In this document: positions 5,723 through 9,684 of the stretch, piece after piece
Numbering within the stretch: the stretch's first letter is position 1
How the letters are laid out: each line of letters starts with the position of its first letter
From: an uncultured Oscillospiraceae bacterium
GTDB taxonomy: Bacteria; Bacillota; Clostridia; Oscillospirales; Ruminococcaceae
Length of the DNA: 9,684 nt
Direction: 5' to 3'
NCBI GenBank assembly: GCA_910578965.1
Contig: CAJTSP010000098.1
Span: 1 to 9,684, forward strand
Notes under the pieces: generated by a model
Seen by the model: only the letters and a program-made list of their open reading frames with translations
Told to the model about the DNA's origin: nothing
Databases searched by the model: none
Made by a program: the position numbers and the translations under genes

Positions 5723-7282
5723 ATGCGTGAAGAAACAAGCGCCGCCCGCGAGAATACTGAGGCGGCAGGGGAAGAGCAGTACTCCCTCAACGACGACCGG
5801 CGGGTCAAGGTGCTTACCCCGGGCGCGCTGGTGGCCAAGCGGTTTTTCCGCAACCGGCTGGCGCTTTTGGGCCTTGTAATGCTGGTGGCCATGTTCCTCT
5901 TTTCGTTTGTGGGGGGGCTTATTACCCCCTACGGGCAGGCGGAGATCTTTTACACCTACACCATGATGGAAAAGGAGTATGTGGGGGTTACCCGCAACGA
6001 CAGCCTGCGCTACGCCGCGGCCGATGACGCCGCCTTTGCCACCCTGGACCAGGCCCAGTTTGTGCTGGCCCTCAACACCGGCAAAACCGAGTTTTCCAAC
6101 AACGGGGTGGACTACACCTTTGTGGACGAGGGGGGCGACGTCTACTCCATCTATGCCGGCGGCAAGCTGGTTGCCATGGCCTATAAGGACATTGTCAACA
6201 CGGCCGACGGCATGCCCGAGCTGCCCTTTGCGGTGCGGCACGCGGCCCTGTGCGCCTTTGCGGCGGGCGAGAGCGGCTTTGAGGCCGATGGCGCCGCCTA
6301 CACCCTGGACGCCGAGGGCAACATCCTGCAAAACGGCGCCGAGGCCGGCTACATCAGCCGGTTTGTGGTGCAGCCCAAGGAGGTCGGGGTGGTCATCTCC
6401 CGCGACTTCAAGGAGCGGCTGGAGGAGGCGCTGGAGGGCGACGCCAAGGAGTTTGTGTACACCGACCCCGCCGACGGGGTGGAGCACAACTACAGCATAT
6501 CCTACGACGCCTCGGCCAAGGTCTGGTCGGTCAAGCAGGAGACCGAGACCTATGTTTCGGTCCAGTACGCAAGCCCAAGCCTCGAGCACCCTCTGGGCAC
6601 CGACGGTGCGGGCATGGATATGCTTACCCGCCTGATGTACGGCGGCCGTGTCTCGCTGATCATCGGGTTTATCGTGGTGGGCATCGAGACGGTGCTGGGG
6701 GTCATCATGGGCGGCATCTCCGGCTACTTTGGCGGCTGGGTAGACAACCTCATCATGCGCATTGTGGACATCTTTTACTGCATCCCCTCCACCCCCATCA
6801 TCATCATCCTGGGCGCGGCGATGGACGGCATGCAGGTGGACCCGCAGATCCGCATGCTCTACCTGATGCTGCTGCTGGGCTTTTTGGGCTGGCCCAGCGT
6901 GGCCCGCATGGTGCGCGGGCAGATCCTCTCGCTGCGCGAGCAGGAGTTCATGACCGCCACCGAGGCCTGCGGCATCAGCGTTTCCCACCGCATCTTTAAG
7001 CACTTAGTGCCCAACGTTATCCCGCAGCTCATCGTCATCTGCACCATGGGCCTTGGCAGCGTCATCATCACCGAGGCCACCCTCTCGTTTTTGGGCCTCG
7101 GGGTCAAGTTCCCGTTTGCCTCCTGGGGCAACATCATCAGCGACGTCAACAACTCGTTTGTAATGACCAACTACTGGTTTGTATGGATCCCGGCCGGCAT
7201 CTGCCTGCTCATCACGGTGCTTGGCTTCAACTTTGTGGGCGACGGTTTGCGGGACGCCTTTGACCCGCGGATGAAACGCTGA
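5723..7282 (+). CDS. Peptide ABC transporter permease, OppC/DppC type, with large extracytoplasmic insert
   Basis: This is the second channel subunit. The core is clear: TM1 at about 46-66, then GLITPYGQ. The family's 'PS..HPLGTD..G.D.L.RL.YG.R.SL' block is at 284-312, followed by TM segments near 311-335, 350-368, 376-396, 430-455 and 487-506. The EAA loop is at 409-433 (FMTATEACGISVSHRIFKHLVPN), and the protein ends DAFDPRMKR. The usual length is about 300; this one has 519. The surplus is an extracytoplasmic domain at about 72-283 and a cytosolic N-terminal extension of about 40 residues. The domain looks built of three degenerate repeats, each a short helix followed by F-x3-G-x2-Y-T-like beta segments (F124/G128/Y131, F186/G190/Y193, F244/G252/Y257). 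The SD-like AAAGGGGGA at 5708-5716 supports ATG 5723. The insert does not disrupt the frame and keeps operon codon bias, so it appears functional. Confidence 0.94.
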   Translation: MREETSAARENTEAAGEEQYSLNDDRRVKVLTPGALVAKRFFRNRLALLGLVMLVAMFLFSFVGGLITPYGQAEIFYTYTMMEKEYVGVTRNDSLRYAAADDAAFATLDQAQFVLALNTGKTEFSNNGVDYTFVDEGGDVYSIYAGGKLVAMAYKDIVNTADGMPELPFAVRHAALCAFAAGESGFEADGAAYTLDAEGNILQNGAEAGYISRFVVQPKEVGVVISRDFKERLEEALEGDAKEFVYTDPADGVEHNYSISYDASAKVWSVKQETETYVSVQYASPSLEHPLGTDGAGMDMLTRLMYGGRVSLIIGFIVVGIETVLGVIMGGISGYFGGWVDNLIMRIVDIFYCIPSTPIIIILGAAMDGMQVDPQIRMLYLMLLLGFLGWPSVARMVRGQILSLREQEFMTATEACGISVSHRIFKHLVPNVIPQLIVICTMGLGSVIITEATLSFLGLGVKFPFASWGNIISDVNNSFVMTNYWFVWIPAGICLLITVLGFNFVGDGLRDAFDPRMKR

Positions 7283-7300
7283 GAAGGAGGGCATTGCAAG

Positions 7301-8458
7301 ATGGCTAAAAAGCAGGCGGAAGGCTACCTCTCGGCCAAAGAGTCGCGGAGGATCGCCAGGGAAAACCGCCGGATCACCGACCGGCTTGAACAACAGCGCA
7401 AGCGCAAAAACGTGCCCGAAACCGAGTACCTTACCCAGATGCATAACCCCGCCAACGCGGTGGAATTTGACAACCTGCACACCTGCTTTTTTACCGACGC
7501 CGGCGTTGTGCGCTCGGTGGACGGCATCTCGTTTGAGGTGCCCATCGGCAAAACGGTGGGGGTGGTGGGGGAGTCCGGCTGCGGCAAAAGCGTCACCAGC
7601 CTCTCGCTGATGCAACTGCTGCAGCGCCCCCAGGGCCAGATCGTGGAGGGCGAGATCCGCCTCAACCTCGGCAACAAGGCCTACGACATCGTCAAGGTAC
7701 CGGCCGAAAAGATGCAGGCGCTGCGGGGCAACTATATCTCCATGATCTTTCAGGAGCCGATGACCGCCTTAAACCCGGTCTTCCGCATTGGCGACCAGCT
7801 CAACGAGGTGCTGGAGCTGCACAACGAGGAGGGCCGCAGCAACGCCGAGATCAAGGCCCGCACCATCGAGCTGCTCGGGATGGTGGGCATCGCCAATGCC
7901 GAGGGGGTCTACGCGATGTTCCCGCACGAGCTGTCGGGCGGGATGCGCCAGCGGGTCATGATCGCCATGGCGCTGGCCTGCAGCCCCAAGATCATCATTG
8001 CGGACGAACCCACCACCGCCCTGGACGTGACCATCCAGGCCCAGATCCTGGACCTGCTGCGCCAGCTCAAGGACCGCATCAACTCCTCGATCCTCTTTAT
8101 CACCCACGACCTGGGGGTGATTGCCGAGATGGCCGATTACGTTGTAGTGATGTATGCGGGCCGCATTGTGGAAAAGGGCACGGTGGAGGAAATTTTTGCA
8201 AACCCCGCCCACCCCTACACCATCGGGCTGATGGCCTCCAAGCCGATTGTGGGGAAAAAGGTGGATAAGCTCTATTCCATCCCCGGCAAGGTGCCCAACC
8301 CCATCAACATGCCCCGCTACTGCTATTTCCGCGACCGGTGCGAGATGCAGTGCGCCGGCTGCGAGGGGGATTACCCGGGCGAGGTGAGCCTTTCGGCTAC
8401 CCACAAGGTTAGCTGTTACCGATGCGCCCAGAACAATCAGAAGGGAGGGGAGGGCTGA
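7301..8458 (+). CDS. Peptide ABC transporter ATP-binding protein, OppD/DppD type
   Basis: This cytosolic ATPase drives peptide import together with the OppF-like subunit. Walker A is GESGCGKS (90-97), the Q-loop is IFQEP (Q151), the signature is LSGGMRQ (211-217), Walker B is IIIADEP (231-237, catalytic E236), the D-loop is ALD (240-242) and the switch His is H269. The C-terminal peptide-transporter domain has Cys341-x5-Cys347-x6-Cys354-x17-Cys372, the pattern that holds a [4Fe-4S] cluster in structurally studied DppD proteins. Cys351 and Cys375 are extra. The first 53 residues are a highly charged extension (RRIARENRRITDRLEQQRKRK, helical looking) before the ABC domain starts at VEFDNLHT. 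GAAGGAGG at 7282-7289 precedes the ATG, overlapping the oppC stop, so the genes are coupled. 385 aa is slightly long. All catalytic residues are present. Confidence 0.95.
   Translation: MAKKQAEGYLSAKESRRIARENRRITDRLEQQRKRKNVPETEYLTQMHNPANAVEFDNLHTCFFTDAGVVRSVDGISFEVPIGKTVGVVGESGCGKSVTSLSLMQLLQRPQGQIVEGEIRLNLGNKAYDIVKVPAEKMQALRGNYISMIFQEPMTALNPVFRIGDQLNEVLELHNEEGRSNAEIKARTIELLGMVGIANAEGVYAMFPHELSGGMRQRVMIAMALACSPKIIIADEPTTALDVTIQAQILDLLRQLKDRINSSILFITHDLGVIAEMADYVVVMYAGRIVEKGTVEEIFANPAHPYTIGLMASKPIVGKKVDKLYSIPGKVPNPINMPRYCYFRDRCEMQCAGCEGDYPGEVSLSATHKVSCYRCAQNNQKGGEG
8441..8450 (+). promoter_or_regulatory. Ribosome binding site that fixes the OppF-like start at 8458
   Basis: AAGGGAGGGG ends 7 bases before ATG 8458, whose A is the last base of the oppD stop codon (TGATG). 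This coupled arrangement is preferred over the upstream ATG at 8422, which lacks an SD and lies within oppD. Confidence 0.75.
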
Positions 8459-9594
8459 TGGCAGGCAGAACCCCGCAGCCGGGCATTGCCCCCGGTGAGG
8501 ACAACATGCAGCGGGAAACCGAAAAACAGGCCCGGCAGGCCAAGGCAGTGACAGAGCCGGGCAAAAAAAAGCCCGCGGAAGCCTCCGCGTCCGACGGTTC
8601 CTTTACCCCCATTGCCCCTGACCCGGAGTATATCCTGCAGGTCAATGCCCTAAAAAAGTTTTTTCCCGTCAAGGGCGGGCTCACCAGCCGCACGGTGGGG
8701 TATGTCAAGGCGGTGGATGGGGTCACCTTTAACCTCAGGCGCGGCGCCACTATGGGTTTGGTAGGTGAGTCTGGCTGTGGGAAAACCACTACCGGCCGTA
8801 CTATTTTACGGCTGTCCGGCTCCAAAACCGGCGGCCAGGTGCTGTTTGAGGGCCGCGAGGTCTACGATTTGCCCCCCAAGGAGCTGCGGGCCCTGCGCAC
8901 CAAGATGCAGATCATCTTCCAGGACCCCTTCTCCTCCCTTTCGCCGCGCCTTCCGGTGGGAGAGATCATCGGCGAGGCGGTGCGGGAGCACGGCCTTGTG
9001 CCCAAGGCCGAATTTGCCGATTACATCGACCAGGTTATGGACAACTGCGGCTTGCAGCCTTTCCACAAGGACCGGTATCCCCACGAGTTTTCGGGCGGGC
9101 AGCGCCAGCGCATTTGCATCGCCCGGGCGTTGGCCTTAAACCCCGAATTTATCGTATGCGACGAGCCGGTCTCGGCGCTGGATGTTTCGATCCAGGCCCA
9201 GATCATCAACCTGCTGAAGGAGCTGCAGGAAAAATACGGTTTGACTTATCTTTTTATATCCCACGACCTCAGCGTGGTGGAGCACATTTCGGACGCGGTG
9301 GGGGTGATGTATTTGGGCGGCCTGGTGGAGTACGGCGCCACCGAGGACATCTTTGCCCACCCGCTGCACCCCTACACCGAGGCGCTCTTCTCGGCCATCC
9401 CCATCCCGGACCCTAAGGCCAAGATGAACCGTATCGTGCTGGAGGGGTCGATCCCCTCGCCGGCAAACCCGCCCTCCGGCTGCAAGTTCCACACCCGCTG
9501 CGCCCGCTGCACAGAGCGATGCAGGCAGGAGGCTCCCAGGCAGGTGGAGGTGGAGCCGGGCCACTATGTGGTTTGCCACCTGTATGACCGATGA
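8458..9594 (+). CDS. Peptide ABC transporter ATP-binding protein, OppF/DppF type
   Basis: This is the partner ATPase of the OppD-like protein. With the start at 8458 it has 378 aa. Walker A is GESGCGKT (103-110), Q-loop Q155, signature FSGGQRQ (211-217), Walker B FIVCDEP (231-237, E236), D-loop ALD and H-loop H269. The OppF-type C-terminal domain has Cys342-x5-Cys348-x6-Cys355-x17-Cys373, probable ligands of an Fe-S cluster, plus an extra Cys351. Residues 1-57 are a Lys/Ala/Glu/Pro-rich, probably disordered extension before YILQVNALKKFFPV. It contains an A8 run at 8563-8570 coding GKKKP, followed by a 6-bp stem-loop. The start codon overlaps the oppD stop by one base, and the stop overlaps the ATG of the next gene (ATGA). 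The last bases, from 9580, form the left arm of an exact inverted repeat with the window end. Confidence 0.95.
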   Translation: MAGRTPQPGIAPGEDNMQRETEKQARQAKAVTEPGKKKPAEASASDGSFTPIAPDPEYILQVNALKKFFPVKGGLTSRTVGYVKAVDGVTFNLRRGATMGLVGESGCGKTTTGRTILRLSGSKTGGQVLFEGREVYDLPPKELRALRTKMQIIFQDPFSSLSPRLPVGEIIGEAVREHGLVPKAEFADYIDQVMDNCGLQPFHKDRYPHEFSGGQRQRICIARALALNPEFIVCDEPVSALDVSIQAQIINLLKELQEKYGLTYLFISHDLSVVEHISDAVGVMYLGGLVEYGATEDIFAHPLHPYTEALFSAIPIPDPKAKMNRIVLEGSIPSPANPPSGCKFHTRCARCTERCRQEAPRQVEVEPGHYVVCHLYDR

Positions 9595-9603
9595 AACGCC
9601 GGC
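9580..9603 (+). repeat. Left arm of a perfect 24-base inverted repeat
   Basis: It begins CTGTATGACC, covers the end of oppF and the start of the next gene, and ends GCCGGC. It is the exact reverse complement of 9661-9684, with 57 bases between the arms. Confidence 0.9.
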
Positions 9604-9684
9604 GCGCGCGCCCCTTTGAGGAGGACGACGGCCGCACCATCGCGGATATGAGCGGCATCAGCCGGCGTTTCATCGGTCATACAG
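9591..9684 (+). CDS. Small conserved hypothetical protein, 5' part only (DDGRTIADMSG N-terminus)
   Basis: The ATG at 9591 overlaps the oppF stop as ATGA, and the frame stays open to the edge: MKRRRARPFEEDDGRTIADM then SGISRRFIGHT. A basic start followed by acidic residues and DDGRTIADMSG resembles the N-terminus of small clostridial proteins of unknown function that I recall having a membrane-spanning C-terminal part. That resemblance is from memory and not checked. No clear SD precedes it, so translation would depend on coupling to oppF. The last eight residues come from the 24-base inverted repeat at the end of the window and may be artefactual. Confidence 0.55.
   Translation, partial: MKRRRARPFEEDDGRTIADMSGISRRFIGHT
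9661..9684 (-). repeat. Right arm of a perfect 24-base inverted repeat, at the very end of the window
   Basis: It starts GCCGGCGTTT and ends GGTCATACAG at the last base. It matches 9580-9603 on the other strand without mismatch. Since the match begins abruptly and reaches exactly the sequence end, a foldback or graph-end artefact of assembly is the simplest explanation. Confidence 0.9.

Noticed and set aside
5636..7003. 455-codon open frame on the minus strand opposite oppC
   Set aside because: It has the same shadow pattern; the plus-strand permease is unambiguous on both sides of the insert.
8422..8457. Upstream ATG at 8422 as oppF start
   Set aside because: It lies inside oppD without an SD, whereas ATG 8458 has AAGGGAGGGG 7 bases upstream and the typical TGATG overlap.
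1..9684. CRISPR arrays, tRNA or rRNA genes, insertion sequences, phage or integrase genes
   Set aside because: I found no regularly spaced direct repeats, tRNA-like cloverleaf, transposase or recombinase motifs on either strand.

Overview
The window looks like chromosomal DNA of a GC-rich gut-type member of the Clostridia (Oscillospirales/Ruminococcaceae-like). The basis is strong GC bias at third codon positions, Gram-positive style ribosome binding sites, a short-lipobox lipoprotein, and closest recalled family resemblance to clostridial PepF and Opp/Dpp proteins. The taxonomic call is an inference; no database was searched. All recognisable genes lie on the + strand.

Layout. (1) Positions 2-271 hold the middle of an RluA-type pseudouridine synthase that enters from upstream. 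It keeps the catalytic HRLD motif, then loses all family resemblance after about position 151, so it looks like a truncated remnant. (2) 286-1989 is an intact M3-family zinc oligoendopeptidase (PepF-like). (3) 1990-2294 is a 305-base gap without a credible gene but with many hairpins: three abutting palindromes right after the peptidase stop, a long imperfect stem at 2129-2205, and a weak promoter candidate before the next gene. (4) 2295-9594 is a five-gene oligopeptide/dipeptide ABC importer: lipoprotein binding protein, permease B, permease C, ATPase D, ATPase F. A 148-base gap after the binding-protein gene holds one very strong stem-loop and one terminator-like hairpin; the other four transporter genes are tightly packed. 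(5) From 9591 a small conserved hypothetical gene starts inside the oppF stop codon and runs off the end. The last 24 bases are an exact inverted copy of 9580-9603, which suggests a contig-end artefact.

How the genes work together. The binding lipoprotein would capture peptides outside the membrane, OppB/OppC form the channel, OppD/OppF power import, and the cytosolic PepF-like enzyme could cut the imported peptides. The hairpins after the binding-protein gene probably let it be made in excess over the membrane and ATPase subunits.

The most interesting part is the architecture of the transporter. The binding protein (758 aa) carries an extra segment of about 115 residues. OppC (519 aa against about 300 usual) carries an extracytoplasmic domain of about 210 residues between TM1 and the core, which appears to consist of three degenerate repeats of about 60 residues. 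OppD and OppF each carry a charged N-terminal extension of about 55 residues. The enlargement of partner subunits suggests a divergent Opp subtype, possibly with an added docking surface. I found no CRISPR array, tRNA, rRNA, insertion sequence or phage gene.
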